Shown piece by piece: positions 52,245 to 61,286 of a stretch of 64,000 bases of DNA (positions within the stretch are counted from its first letter, which is position 1; the number at the start of each line of letters is the position of its first letter). The position numbers were made by a program, and so were the translations under genes. This stretch comes from an uncultured Psychrobacter sp. GTDB lineage: Bacteria; Pseudomonadota; Gammaproteobacteria; Pseudomonadales; Moraxellaceae. Below the pieces are notes generated by a model, which searched no databases, was not told the origin of the DNA, and saw only the letters and a program-made list of their open reading frames with translations. The stretch covers positions 62,001 through 126,000 of the forward strand of contig CANLXO010000009.1 of assembly GCA_947495055.1 (NCBI GenBank), given 5' to 3'.

Positions 52245-53048
52245 TTAGTGATTTAAGATCTTTGATAAAAATTGCTGTGCGCGCTCACTTTTTGCGCCTT
52301 CAAAGAACTCATCTTTGCTACAGTTCTCAACGATGTGACCTTCATCCATAAAGATAATACGATTGGCGACCTGGCTGGCAAATCCCATCTCGTGGGTCAC
52401 GCACATCATCGTCATACCATCACGGGTCAGCTCTACCATCACATCGAGCACCTCTTGAATCATTTCAGGATCAAGCGCTGAGGTGGGCTCATCGAACAGC
52501 ATGGCTATCGGGTCCATTGCCAAAGCACGGGCAATAGCAACGCGCTGCTGCTGACCACCAGAGAGCTCGGCGGGATATTTAGCGGCTTGTACGGTTAACC
52601 CAACGCGATCAAGATACGCCATAGCTTTCTTTTTGGCCTCGTCCTCTTTTCGTCCCAAGACTTTGATTTGTGCCACAGTCAAATTATCGATAATTGTCAG
52701 ATGCGGAAACAACTCAAAATGTTGAAACACCATGCCAACGCGGCTACGTAGCTTTGGCAAGTTAGTCTTAGATGCGCCAACCGAGATGCCGTTGACCATA
52801 ATTTGCCCTTTTTGAAAAGGTTCAAGGCCATTAACCGTTTTGATTAGAGTTGATTTACCGCTACCTGACGGGCCACAAACGACGACGACATCACCTCTAT
52901 GCACGTGCGCGGTACAATCAGTCAATACCTGAAAATCGCCATACCATTTGCTGACGTTATCAATCTCAATGACCATCTCATCGGTTGCGTGACCATTATT
53001 TGTGACCAGTCCACCGAAGTCATTTATGTATGTGTCAGCTTTGCTCAT
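52245..53048 (-). CDS. gltL: glutamate/aspartate ABC transporter ATPase
   Basis: 267 aa. Walker A is GPSGSGKST, the signature is LSGGQQQRVAIARALAMDP and Walker B is AMLFDEPTSALDPE, with H-loop CVTHEMGF. The segment VSKWYGDFQVLTDCTAHVHRGDVVVVCGPSG is close to E. coli GltL. About 24 extra residues lie at the N-terminus; the start is supported by taggagc. It energises the GltJK permease for uptake of acidic amino acids and is the last gene of the operon. Confidence 0.93.
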   Translation of the reverse strand: MSKADTYINDFGGLVTNNGHATDEMVIEIDNVSKWYGDFQVLTDCTAHVHRGDVVVVCGPSGSGKSTLIKTVNGLEPFQKGQIMVNGISVGASKTNLPKLRSRVGMVFQHFELFPHLTIIDNLTVAQIKVLGRKEDEAKKKAMAYLDRVGLTVQAAKYPAELSGGQQQRVAIARALAMDPIAMLFDEPTSALDPEMIQEVLDVMVELTRDGMTMMCVTHEMGFASQVANRIIFMDEGHIVENCSKDEFFEGAKSERAQQFLSKILNH

Positions 53049-53121
53049 CGCAGGCTCCTAGCCATATTGTCTTTAAAAATTGCGATATATCAGACTAAAA
53101 TTAATATATCGCCTAATAGCT

Positions 53122-53790
53122 CTAAAATCTTAAGCGCTTTTGTACTTGTTGCACGCCGATAGAAGCACTCAAACTAATGATAAAGTACACCGCTCCTGCG
53201 CCCAAAATATAAGGCGTTAATAAGCCCATCAGCTCCCCGCGCACGTAGGCGGCGCGGAAAAAGTCCGTCAAGCCAATAGCAAATACCAGCGTCGTATCTT
53301 GGAACAAGATAATACACTGCTGAAGTATCAGCGGCAGCATCTTGCGAAACGCTTGCGGCAAGATGACTAAGCGCATGGTTTGTCCGTATGTCATACCTAG
53401 TGCTTTGGCAGCATTGACCTGCCCGCTCCCGATAGATTGAATACCAGCCCTGACAACCTCCGAGAAATACGCCGCCTCAAACATCATAAAGGCAACCACA
53501 CAGGAGGCAAAAGCTGCATCGAGTTGCAAGTATTTACCCGCAACCCAAAAGTAGATCATAGGTACGGCAAAGTAAAACCAAAGTAGTACCAATAACAGTG
53601 GCACTGAACGAAAATAGTTGACGTATAGTTTGGCAGGGACTTCTAGTGCTTTGATGCCAGATAAACGCATCAAAGCGAGCACAGTGCCCAAGCTAATACC
53701 GCCCAAAATCGCTAAAAACAATACTTTAAGCGTGGTCAACATACCGCCTAATAGGCCAGGATATGCGGTCGCAAGTTCAGTCATATTCAT
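53122..53790 (-). CDS. gltK: glutamate/aspartate ABC transporter permease GltK
   Basis: 222 aa with about five membrane helices and the amino-acid permease coupling loop AKALGMTYGQTMRLVILPQAFRKMLPLI. LYVNYFRSVPLLLVLLWFYFAVP is typical of GltK. It overlaps gltJ by 4 bp (ATGA), showing translational coupling. Confidence 0.92.
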   Translation of the reverse strand: MNMTELATAYPGLLGGMLTTLKVLFLAILGGISLGTVLALMRLSGIKALEVPAKLYVNYFRSVPLLLVLLWFYFAVPMIYFWVAGKYLQLDAAFASCVVAFMMFEAAYFSEVVRAGIQSIGSGQVNAAKALGMTYGQTMRLVILPQAFRKMLPLILQQCIILFQDTTLVFAIGLTDFFRAAYVRGELMGLLTPYILGAGAVYFIISLSASIGVQQVQKRLRF

Positions 53791-54533
53791 TTTTGACTCC
53801 CTGCGATAAGCCCAGGTACGCGCAGTTTGCGCTCAATTAAGCCCATAATAGCAATCAGGGATAAATTAAAAACCAGATAGATAATCGTCGCATAAGTATA
53901 AATCTCAAGGCTATTTTGCGTATACTCGCTAATGGTCTTAGTCTGACTAATTAGCTCCATCACCCCAACTAAAGAGGCGACCGAAGCGTTTTTAAAGCAG
54001 TTGGTCAGCTCTGAGCTTAGCGGCGGCAAAATAATACGAAAGGCTTGTGGTAATAGCACTTGCTTGTAGGCTTGCGGAATCGTAAACCCAAGCGCATAGG
54101 CGGCGTTGATTTGCCCCTGCGGCAAGGATTCAATACCCGTGCGCACTTGTTCAACGATACGGGCGGCGGTGAATAACCCAAGCCCGATACTCGCTGAGAG
54201 CATCGCTGAGGTGTTCGGCGACAAGTCTCTATACCACCACTCTTGCAAAGCGGGCGTGAGCCAACCGGGCGCGACATAAAACCAGAAGAATAATTGTACG
54301 AGTAGCGGAATATTACGAAAAAAGGTCACATAAGCGGTACCGATACGACGCGCAGTTTTGCTTGGTAGCGTGCGCATAATACCAAAGATGGTACCGATGA
54401 CCATCGCGATCGTCCAGGCGATACTACCGATCAATAGCAGCCAGCCAAGACCAGTAATCATCCAGTGAATATATAGCTCATTACCGATACCAGTCTGCTC
54501 AAAGAGCACACCCCAGTTCCAGCTATAGTTCAT
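53787..54533 (-). CDS. gltJ: glutamate/aspartate ABC transporter permease GltJ
   Basis: 248 aa. The N-terminus MNYSWNWGVLFEQ is close to E. coli GltJ, followed by membrane helices, FRNIPLLVQLFFWFYV, and the coupling loop AAYALGFTIPQAYKQVLLPQAFRIILPP. It forms the heteromeric channel with GltK. Confidence 0.92.
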   Translation of the reverse strand: MNYSWNWGVLFEQTGIGNELYIHWMITGLGWLLLIGSIAWTIAMVIGTIFGIMRTLPSKTARRIGTAYVTFFRNIPLLVQLFFWFYVAPGWLTPALQEWWYRDLSPNTSAMLSASIGLGLFTAARIVEQVRTGIESLPQGQINAAYALGFTIPQAYKQVLLPQAFRIILPPLSSELTNCFKNASVASLVGVMELISQTKTISEYTQNSLEIYTYATIIYLVFNLSLIAIMGLIERKLRVPGLIAGSQK

Positions 54534-54626
54534 AACGGTCTCTCCAAGCTGCGATAAATAAGCCTGCCTACTAGGCTAATACTAAATATTAACTCAGTAA
54601 GCAAGCAGCTGTGTTGAGGGACGCTG

Positions 54627-55607
54627 TTACTGCGCAGTAGCCACTTTTGGTTGCGCGCTGTCATGCGGATTGGCAATGAGGGCTTTTAGATTGTCTGACA
54701 TCTCAAAGTTCAAATTGACGTTCTTTGGTGGGATTGGGTTCAAGAACCACTTGCTATAGATATCGTTGATCTCGCCTGAGCTATAGACATTGTTAAGCGC
54801 TTCATTGACCACGGCCTTAAACTCTGGATCGTCTTTGCGCATCATGCAGCCATAGATCTCAAACGATTGTGGCTCACCTACGATAACCCATTCGTCAGGA
54901 TTTTTGGCTTTGGCCTTTTCGCCTGCTAGCAAGACATCATCCATCATAAAGGCATCCGCGCGACCATTTTCTAGCATAAGGAAGCCTTCGCCATGATCTT
55001 TGGCTGAGATGACATTGGTATCCATTTGCTTCTCGTCAATGTATTGACGGATGTAACGCTCAGAGGTCGTCCCTGCAGTGGTGACTAGCGTGTTACCTTC
55101 TAAGTCATCAAAACCGTTGATACCTGAGTCATTTTTGGTAAGCAAGCGCGTACCGATCTCAAAGAAACCGTTCGAGAAGGCGACTTGCTCTTGACGCTCT
55201 TCATTATTGGTCGTAGAGCCACATTCAAAGTCGACTGTACCGTTTTGTACGAGTGGAATACGAGTTTGTGAAGTGATCAAATTATAGCGAACGTTTAGAT
55301 CTGGCATGTTTAGGTTTTGCTTGATAGCTTCAACAACTTTCATCTCTAAGTCATGCGCGTAACCCATTGGCTGGTTAGGATCATCTGCGATATAAGAAAA
55401 CGGAATAGAAGAATCACGGTAACCGACAACGATAGTGCCTGAGTCTTTGATCTTTTGCAGAGTGCCATTAGGATTGGCAGCCGCTTCTGTTGTAGCACTA
55501 TCTGCTGGTACCTCTTCAGTTGCGGTCTGATTACTGTTGTTGCAACCTGTCAAACCCAAAGCTAATAGGGCGGCGAAGGTTAAAGGTTTTGTTAAAGCGT
55601 AAGCCAT
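54627..55607 (-). CDS. gltI: glutamate/aspartate-binding lipoprotein GltI
   Basis: 326 aa from the ATG at 55607 (aaaagga ahead of it). A signal peptide ends in a lipobox LTGC, so the protein is membrane-anchored, unlike the soluble E. coli GltI. The ligand domain contains ITSQTRIPLVQNGTVDFECGSTTNNEERQEQVAFS, nearly identical to the acidic-amino-acid-binding region of GltI. A TTG at 55634 is the first start codon of the frame but lacks a ribosome binding site. Confidence 0.93.
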   Translation of the reverse strand: MAYALTKPLTFAALLALGLTGCNNSNQTATEEVPADSATTEAAANPNGTLQKIKDSGTIVVGYRDSSIPFSYIADDPNQPMGYAHDLEMKVVEAIKQNLNMPDLNVRYNLITSQTRIPLVQNGTVDFECGSTTNNEERQEQVAFSNGFFEIGTRLLTKNDSGINGFDDLEGNTLVTTAGTTSERYIRQYIDEKQMDTNVISAKDHGEGFLMLENGRADAFMMDDVLLAGEKAKAKNPDEWVIVGEPQSFEIYGCMMRKDDPEFKAVVNEALNNVYSSGEINDIYSKWFLNPIPPKNVNLNFEMSDNLKALIANPHDSAQPKVATAQ

Positions 55608-55640
55608 GAGATACATCCTTTTATCACAATACAAATTTAA

Positions 55641-55669
55641 GAGGACGCCTGCGCGCAGGTAAAGTCCTC
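55641..55669 (-). promoter_or_regulatory. hairpin in the gltI leader
   Basis: gaggac and gtcctc (outer arms) enclose a cctgcgcgcagg palindrome. The stem lies about 35 bp upstream of the gltI ATG, within the predicted leader. It is GC-rich in otherwise AT-rich DNA. Confidence 0.5.
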
Positions 55670-55755
55670 GTTAAGCGTCCATGCAGTTGCTTCTATTTAA
55701 AATAATTGCTTATCAATATTTACTTGTTACTTGTTGAAACGTTTACCTAGCGTTC

Positions 55756-55785
55756 ATAATAGTGCAACTTTATGTTACTTTACAA
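55756..55785 (-). promoter_or_regulatory. promoter of the gltIJKL operon
   Basis: On the minus strand TTGTAA (55780-55785), an 18-bp spacer and TATTAT (55756-55761). The predicted leader is about 140 nt. The rest of the 55608-55948 divergent gap shows only the leader hairpin. Confidence 0.55.
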
Positions 55786-55948
55786 CACTTTTCTTAAGAC
55801 GCGTCATATTCTCACTTTAGTTGTCTACATCTGTTCTATATTTACATTCAGAATAACTGCGATATAAGTCTCAAACATACGCACACATGATTGATAAATC
55901 TTTGATAATCCCCATAAAGCTATCACCTTTTCAAAGAATAAATGACTT

Positions 55949-56923
55949 ATGACTTCAGATACCCAAACCACAAATACACAGCATAATAACGATAGCAGCA
56001 CTACTGATGTGCGTCAGCGATTTTTTATCGAGGACTCCCCTGTGCGCGGTGATGTGGTGCGCTTGTCGCGCAGTTATGCTTCAACTATCGCTCAAAAAGA
56101 TTATCCCGAGGCCATCAGGCGCTTGTTAGGTGAGATGTTGACGGCAGCAAGTTTGCTTATCGGTACCGTCAAAATCGATGGTCACCTATCTATTCAGCTG
56201 CAATCATCAGACAGCGACAGCTTGCTTAACTGGGCGATGGCAGAGTGCGATCAAGACGGTATCATACGCGCGCTTGCCAGCTGGAAGGGACAGACGGATG
56301 AGCAAGTACAAGCTTGGAATAACATGACTTATGCTGATGAGGCGTTTGCTGAGCTTGGCGCAACAGGTCAAGGCGTATTGTTTATCAATATTCAGCCTGA
56401 TGGCGGCGAGGCATATCAAGGCATCGTTGAGCGTACCCATGATAATCTAGCTCAGTGCCTTGCCCATTACCAAAAGCAGTCAGCGCAGATTCCGACTCTA
56501 ATCAGTCTTGCCTCAGACGGCTTGCAAGCTGGAGGTATCTTGGTACAAATGCTGCCACGTACCGCTGAAGAGGCTTATGAGGTTGAGCAAAACGAAGACG
56601 CGGGTATCGATGATGACTTGTGGACTCGCCTGTCGCTGCTCACTCGTACGGTCAAGGACGAGGAGCTGACCACTTTGGACGCCAGCGAGATTATCTATCG
56701 TCTATATAATGAAGAGAGCGTCGTCGCTCCTGATCCTGTAACGTTAGCGTTTGGTTGTACTTGTTCGCGCGAGAAATGCGCGATGGCGATTGAGCAGATT
56801 GGTGAGACCGAAGCGCTAGATATTTTAGCCGAGCAAAACGGCAGCTTTGAGATGGATTGCGGGTTTTGCGGCGCAGTCTACACTTTTGATAAAGAAGATG
56901 TGTCAGCGATATTTGCTGAGTAG
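55949..56923 (+). CDS. hslO: redox-regulated chaperone Hsp33
   Basis: A holdase activated by oxidative and heat stress. The N-terminal domain (RFFIEDSPVRGDVVRLSRSYA...YPEAIRRLLGEMLTAASLL) is followed by the zinc redox switch CTC ... CGFC near the C-terminus (CSREKCAMAIEQIG). An extra Cys within SREKC is present, as in many Hsp33s. The length of 324 aa is slightly above E. coli. Confidence 0.95.
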   Translation: MTSDTQTTNTQHNNDSSTTDVRQRFFIEDSPVRGDVVRLSRSYASTIAQKDYPEAIRRLLGEMLTAASLLIGTVKIDGHLSIQLQSSDSDSLLNWAMAECDQDGIIRALASWKGQTDEQVQAWNNMTYADEAFAELGATGQGVLFINIQPDGGEAYQGIVERTHDNLAQCLAHYQKQSAQIPTLISLASDGLQAGGILVQMLPRTAEEAYEVEQNEDAGIDDDLWTRLSLLTRTVKDEELTTLDASEIIYRLYNEESVVAPDPVTLAFGCTCSREKCAMAIEQIGETEALDILAEQNGSFEMDCGFCGAVYTFDKEDVSAIFAE

Positions 56924-56944
56924 GCTTTGTTTAAATAGTAGCTC

Positions 56945-56995
56945 AAATACAATATCAGGCTAAGTACAATATTAAGCCAAATACAATATCAAGCT
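56945..56995. repeat. 17-bp tandem repeat, three units
   Basis: Units aaatacaatatcaggct, aagtacaatattaagcc and aaatacaatatcaagct lie head to tail just after the hslO stop codon and before its terminator. Confidence 0.9.
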
Positions 56996-57004
56996 ACCTA
57001 TAAT

Positions 57005-57037
57005 AAAACCCTCAAGTATGCCGCTTGAGGGTTTTTT
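57005..57037. terminator. bidirectional terminator of hslO and the hydrolase gene
   Basis: The arms accctcaag and cttgagggt lie between an A-run and six Ts, between convergent genes. Confidence 0.9.
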
Positions 57038-57049
57038 GTCAGTGCGCTA

Positions 57050-58525
57050 TTAGATCACCACTTCTACCGTATCGGGATAAGAGTGTACGCGAGACTCTTT
57101 TGAGTAGTCCGTTTTACCATTATCAAGTAGCCACATTACCACTTGTCTAAAAACGCGTTCGTTGTACATTAAGTTCATGTGACTTACGCCATAAAATATC
57201 GCTTTGTTGCCATCGGGTAGCATTAAAGTATGCTCATCAGCATGCTCACCTAATGCCGAATCTATAGATACCAGCCCATCCCCTACGACGTTTGATACCT
57301 TTGAGCCATAATAAGTCTCAATCAAAGTGGCGGCAGCAAAAAATGTATTCACGTGCCGAGGCAAGCGCGCAGGATGACGAAAGTCTTGTGGCAACACATT
57401 GCGGCCCTCCAAAGACTTCCAATCGGCATCACGGATACTACCATGGCGCAAATCAATAATACCTGCGCTACGCATATCACCCAATTTGGCAAGAGAGCCT
57501 GCAAAAGGGAGTTTGGCGATGATATCTTGTACCATAAAGCCAATGCGCTCAAGAATAGCGCCGTGATGCGGCGAGCCTAGAGTCACCAGGTTGCCAACAC
57601 CTTTAACCCAGCTCATGCGATCTTGCTGACCATAAAACAGCGCACTACGCGCAACTAAGCCACCCATACTGTGACCAACCAGATCGATTTGTGTCAGTGC
57701 TGGATTATTATCGACGAGGTTTTGCAGGACTTTGGAGAGCGTATGACCGTTGCGTGAGATACGGCGTCCAGTGTTGTAATCTAAATATAGTACCGTAGCG
57801 TCAGGCTGACTATTTAAGATAAAGTCGCCCAAACCGTCACCTTTGGCAGGCTGCCAACTTAAATGACTCATACATAGGCCATGACACAAAATAATGACGC
57901 GTCCAGAGAGCTCTCGGCGCTGTATCTGACCGTACCTATCATACAATGCCATAGAGATGGCAAGCGCGTTATTGTGATTAACTAAGTGATCGCCCATGAC
58001 CCCATTAAAAACATTGACTAGCTTTTTTAAGGACTCAGGCAAAGGCTGTTGTTTTTTGTCATTGGAAACACTTTTATATAGGCGTAGTACTGATGATAAG
58101 TTATTGCCAACTAGCAGCATAATATGACGAACTGTACCGTAGATACGCCCAGTGATACCGCGCTGCCAGTTGTTGAAATGACCTTCATCATTAAACCGCC
58201 CTAAAGGACGCAAAATCACCTCACGGTGAATCGCCTCAACGATATCTGTGACCTCGACCACGCCCATAGTCGCCAGCTGCGCTAGACCCTCAAAAAAATC
58301 ACCTAAAGTAATCGGCTGACGCGGTAATATCGGATCGCCGTCATCTTCTAATAGTTTGGCGACTTCGTTCTCATCGATTGACTCAAGCTGAGCGATTTGT
58401 TCATATAAGTCGGCATGTAGCGGCATGCTCTCAGCGATCGTGCAAGCTTCGGTCTTGTGCCGAGCACTAGAGAATAGATCGTGAATGGTGTCGAGTGAAT
58501 CTGGGCTGTTCTCTGTGCTGTTCAT
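57050..58525 (-). CDS. alpha/beta hydrolase (PGAP1/lipase-like), cytoplasmic
   Basis: 491 aa with no signal peptide. The hydrolase core begins near residue 208: VIILCHGLCMSHLSW (oxyanion region), DLVGHSMGGLVARSA with nucleophile S286, then LVTLGSPHHGA, a probable acid in VVGDGLVSIDSALG, and a histidine in FYGVSHMNLMYN. The first 200 residues are a separate helical domain of unknown role. Similar large hydrolases occur in Moraxellaceae. The substrate is unknown; esterase or lipase activity is likely. Confidence 0.8.
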   Translation of the reverse strand: MNSTENSPDSLDTIHDLFSSARHKTEACTIAESMPLHADLYEQIAQLESIDENEVAKLLEDDGDPILPRQPITLGDFFEGLAQLATMGVVEVTDIVEAIHREVILRPLGRFNDEGHFNNWQRGITGRIYGTVRHIMLLVGNNLSSVLRLYKSVSNDKKQQPLPESLKKLVNVFNGVMGDHLVNHNNALAISMALYDRYGQIQRRELSGRVIILCHGLCMSHLSWQPAKGDGLGDFILNSQPDATVLYLDYNTGRRISRNGHTLSKVLQNLVDNNPALTQIDLVGHSMGGLVARSALFYGQQDRMSWVKGVGNLVTLGSPHHGAILERIGFMVQDIIAKLPFAGSLAKLGDMRSAGIIDLRHGSIRDADWKSLEGRNVLPQDFRHPARLPRHVNTFFAAATLIETYYGSKVSNVVGDGLVSIDSALGEHADEHTLMLPDGNKAIFYGVSHMNLMYNERVFRQVVMWLLDNGKTDYSKESRVHSYPDTVEVVI

Positions 58526-58713
58526 AGTGGTGACGTGCTCAGCGGTTAAAGGGTATTTGACATACTAGCCCTTAACGCAAGCAAAGAGAAGAAAAGGGAT
58601 TGACTCACAAGTGTGCTTGTTATGGGCGGTAGGAATTTGACGACCAACGAAGCGCAACAAGCCATCATTACTATGATTATGATGAACTGACATCTGATAT
58701 AACTGCGGTGATG

Positions 58714-59427
58714 TTATCGCACTGACGTTGTCCATTGATGATCACCAAGACAAAGCATAAGCTTGTCACCCGCTCCTAGCGCGCCAACGCCACTTGGGGT
58801 ACCGGTCATGATGATATCGCCTTTTTGTAAGCTAAAGGCATGGCTGATATCAGCAAGTAAATCATAAACTGAGAACAGCATTAAGGCACTATCACCATCT
58901 TGCGCCAGCTTATCATTGATGTGCAATTGATAATGTACTTGCGTCAAATCTCCAACCGCTTTTGGATCAAGCCAATCGCCAAGTACGCATGCACCATCAA
59001 AACATTTAGCACGCTCCCAAGGATGACCTTTGGCTTTGAGCGCGCTTTGAAGCTCGCGCAAGGTCAAATCAAGACCTAAAGTTACCCCACATATTGCCTG
59101 GCGGGCTTGCTCAGCAGTCGCTGCACTTAGATCACACGCCAGCTGAACACATAGTTCCGTCTCATAATGCGTTTCGCCATACACTTGTGGGTCGGGACGG
59201 ATGATATCTTGCCTGATAGAAACTACAGAGGAGGCAGGCTTCATGAAAAGCATAGGGGCACTAGGTATCTCATTGCCAAGCTCAGCAGCGTGCGCGGCAT
59301 AATTGCGGCCGACACAAACGACTTTACCGATAGACGCACGCAAACTCTCGCTAGCTTTTATCGCACTATCATCATTAACGTTATCATCAATAGTATTTAC
59401 TAAAGACATATGTGACGATTGACTCAT
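58714..59427 (-). CDS. fumarylacetoacetate hydrolase (FAH) family protein
   Basis: 237 aa. The FAH-fold blocks are VVCVGRNYAAHAAELGNEIP, metal-binding glutamates in HYETELCVQLA, AKCFDGACVLGDW and DIIMTGTPSGVGAL. Members cleave or decarboxylate beta-keto acids, for example fumarylpyruvate or oxaloacetate (YcgM type). It is downstream of the polar amino-acid permeases on the same strand, about 100 bp apart. The N-terminal 30 residues are not conserved. Confidence 0.85.
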   Translation of the reverse strand: MSQSSHMSLVNTIDDNVNDDSAIKASESLRASIGKVVCVGRNYAAHAAELGNEIPSAPMLFMKPASSVVSIRQDIIRPDPQVYGETHYETELCVQLACDLSAATAEQARQAICGVTLGLDLTLRELQSALKAKGHPWERAKCFDGACVLGDWLDPKAVGDLTQVHYQLHINDKLAQDGDSALMLFSVYDLLADISHAFSLQKGDIIMTGTPSGVGALGAGDKLMLCLGDHQWTTSVR

Positions 59428-59530
59428 ACAAAATCCTCACTACAAATTGATAGCTACAGTTAAGATATAGGGCACTATTTAAGTGATGAGGTCTAAACAA
59501 CGAATAACTTGTGGCTTAAACTCCAACTTA

Positions 59531-60256
59531 TTACGGAATGGTATTGGTCATAACATCTGGCGGCACGTAGCTGGCATGGCGATTCATTCGCTTCTCAAAG
59601 AGTCTAAAGCTAAACAAGATCACCCATGACAGCAGCAGATAAACAATACCTGCGGCAAAGAACAGCTCCATCAGGGTATAAGTGCGCGCACTAATCGTAC
59701 GAGCCACCCCAGTGATATCCATGAGTGCTATGGTTGAGGCGAGCGCGCTACCTTTGAGCATAAAGATGACTTCGTTACTATAGGCGGGAATGACAATACC
59801 AAAAGCGCGCGGCAGGGTAATGCGCGTAAGCTTTTGCCATTTGGACATTCCGATCGCATCAGCGGCTTCAAGCTCACCTGCTGGTATGGTCTGAATCGCA
59901 CCGCGAATAATCTCAGCCAGATAAGCACTCGTATTTAAGGTAAAGGCAATTATAGCGCACCAGTAGGCTTGGCTAAGCACAGGATCCCAAAGCATCGACT
60001 CCCGTATCCACTCAAACTGGCCCAAACCATAATAGATCAAAAATATCTGTACCAGCAGCGGCGTACCGCGAAAGAAGAAAATATATAAAAAGGGTAATAT
60101 CTGTACGACCCAGCTTTTGGACAATCGCAGTAGCGCTAATACTAGACCAAAAAATAGCCCGATAATACCTGAGACCACGACCAGCTGCACAGTCAATACT
60201 GCGCCGCCTAAGAGGTCTGGGATATGCTCAAAAATAACTTGCCAATTCCAATCCAT
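59531..60256 (-). CDS. polar amino-acid ABC transporter permease (HisM/ArtM-like)
   Basis: 241 aa with about five helices and the coupling loop ADAIGMSKWQKLTRITLPRAFGIVIPAY. FFFRGTPLLVQIFLIYYGLGQFEW is typical of the HisM/ArtM branch (basic amino acids), in contrast to the GltJK pair at 53-54 kb. It lies 13 bp after its partner permease. Confidence 0.88.
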   Translation of the reverse strand: MDWNWQVIFEHIPDLLGGAVLTVQLVVVSGIIGLFFGLVLALLRLSKSWVVQILPFLYIFFFRGTPLLVQIFLIYYGLGQFEWIRESMLWDPVLSQAYWCAIIAFTLNTSAYLAEIIRGAIQTIPAGELEAADAIGMSKWQKLTRITLPRAFGIVIPAYSNEVIFMLKGSALASTIALMDITGVARTISARTYTLMELFFAAGIVYLLLSWVILFSFRLFEKRMNRHASYVPPDVMTNTIP

Positions 60257-60269
60257 AAGTGACTCTCCT

Positions 60270-61004
60270 CTACTTGGCGATCGGTTGGCTAGGGGCAGAT
60301 TGACGGCTTAGTTTTTTGGCATAGCGCGCCGCTGGATTAGCACGCCATTCCAGCCAAAGCATAAAGCCTGTGATAAGCATGGTCAAACCCAAATAGATAA
60401 TCGCAGCTGCCATATAAAAGGTAAAAGGCTGCTGCGTTGATTGCGCGGCGCGCGAGGACTGATACATGATGTCTTTGAGACCGACGACAGAGACCAAAGC
60501 GGTATCTTTGAGCAGCACTAAGAATAAATTACCTAAACCTGGTAGTGCGATTTGCCAGACCTGCGGTAAGGTAATACGGTAAAATATCTGAAAAGGACGC
60601 ATACCGACCGCTTGCGCCGCCTCGCTTTGACCTATTGGAATCTCTTGTATAGACATCCGAAAGATTTCGGTTGCATAAGCGCCAAAAGCGATGGATAGCG
60701 CCATAACACCGCCCCAAAAAGCACTGACCTCGACGTACTCGTTATAGCCGAATCTCTTGAGAATACTCATCAACAAGATAGAGCCGCCATAGTAGATAAA
60801 CAGGACTAAGAGAAGCTCAGGAATACCGCGCATCGTCGCCGTATATACTGTCGCAAGCTTGCGCAGTATCCAGACGTCAGAGAGTTTTGCTGTTGCACCA
60901 AGCAGACCTAATACCATACCGATAATTAGGCTGGTTACCGCAAGCTTGATAGTGACAGCGGCGCCGCTTAGCAGTAGCGCGCCAAATCCTTGTAGGTCAA
61001 ACAC
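60270..61004 (-). CDS. polar amino-acid ABC transporter permease (HisQ/ArtQ-like)
   Basis: 244 aa from a GTG start. It has the coupling loop AQAVGMRPFQIFYRITLPQVWQIALPGL and the segment YTATMRGIPELLLVLFIYYGGSILL, typical of HisQ-type permeases of histidine/arginine/ornithine systems. It forms a heterodimer with the downstream permease. It is separated from the binding-protein genes by a terminator-like hairpin. Confidence 0.88.
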   Translation of the reverse strand: MFDLQGFGALLLSGAAVTIKLAVTSLIIGMVLGLLGATAKLSDVWILRKLATVYTATMRGIPELLLVLFIYYGGSILLMSILKRFGYNEYVEVSAFWGGVMALSIAFGAYATEIFRMSIQEIPIGQSEAAQAVGMRPFQIFYRITLPQVWQIALPGLGNLFLVLLKDTALVSVVGLKDIMYQSSRAAQSTQQPFTFYMAAAIIYLGLTMLITGFMLWLEWRANPAARYAKKLSRQSAPSQPIAK

Positions 61005-61188
61005 AATTATTCACTTATTCTCTTTGTATTATCAATAAAATAGTCGTTTACTATCGTCTCAAACAACGTGTTTACAACGTTTTTATAATGTGTCAGATAG
61101 TGACCTTATAAAAGCGCGCTACAACCCTTATTACTAGCGTAGCAAACTGAGCGCTGATTTTATCATATACCAGCAGCGCTATGCATAC

Positions 61189-61222
61189 AAAAAAGACATC
61201 ACCAAGGCGGTAATGTCTTTCT
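61189..61222 (-). terminator. strong hairpin between binding-protein and permease genes
   Basis: On the minus strand aaagacattacc and ggtgatgtcttt pair over 12 bp (one G:U) and are followed by a T-run. It would end most transcripts of the binding proteins before the permeases. Confidence 0.8.
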
Positions 61223-61239
61223 TGCAATAGCTTAGTCAT

Positions 61240-61273
61240 TGTATTTTAGCAACTACTGTATTTTAGCAGCTGC
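61240..61273. repeat. 17-bp tandem duplication
   Basis: tgtattttagcaactac and tgtattttagcagctgc are adjacent, two bases different, just downstream of the third binding-protein gene. Confidence 0.85.
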
Positions 61274-61286
61274 TGTTTCGTACTGG

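Noticed and set aside
52245..55607. Second polar amino-acid system as a duplicate of the 59-64 kb one
   Set aside because: The binding protein has the GltI-specific CGSTTNN region and the permeases are GltJ/GltK-like. The other system is of the ArgT/HisJ type.
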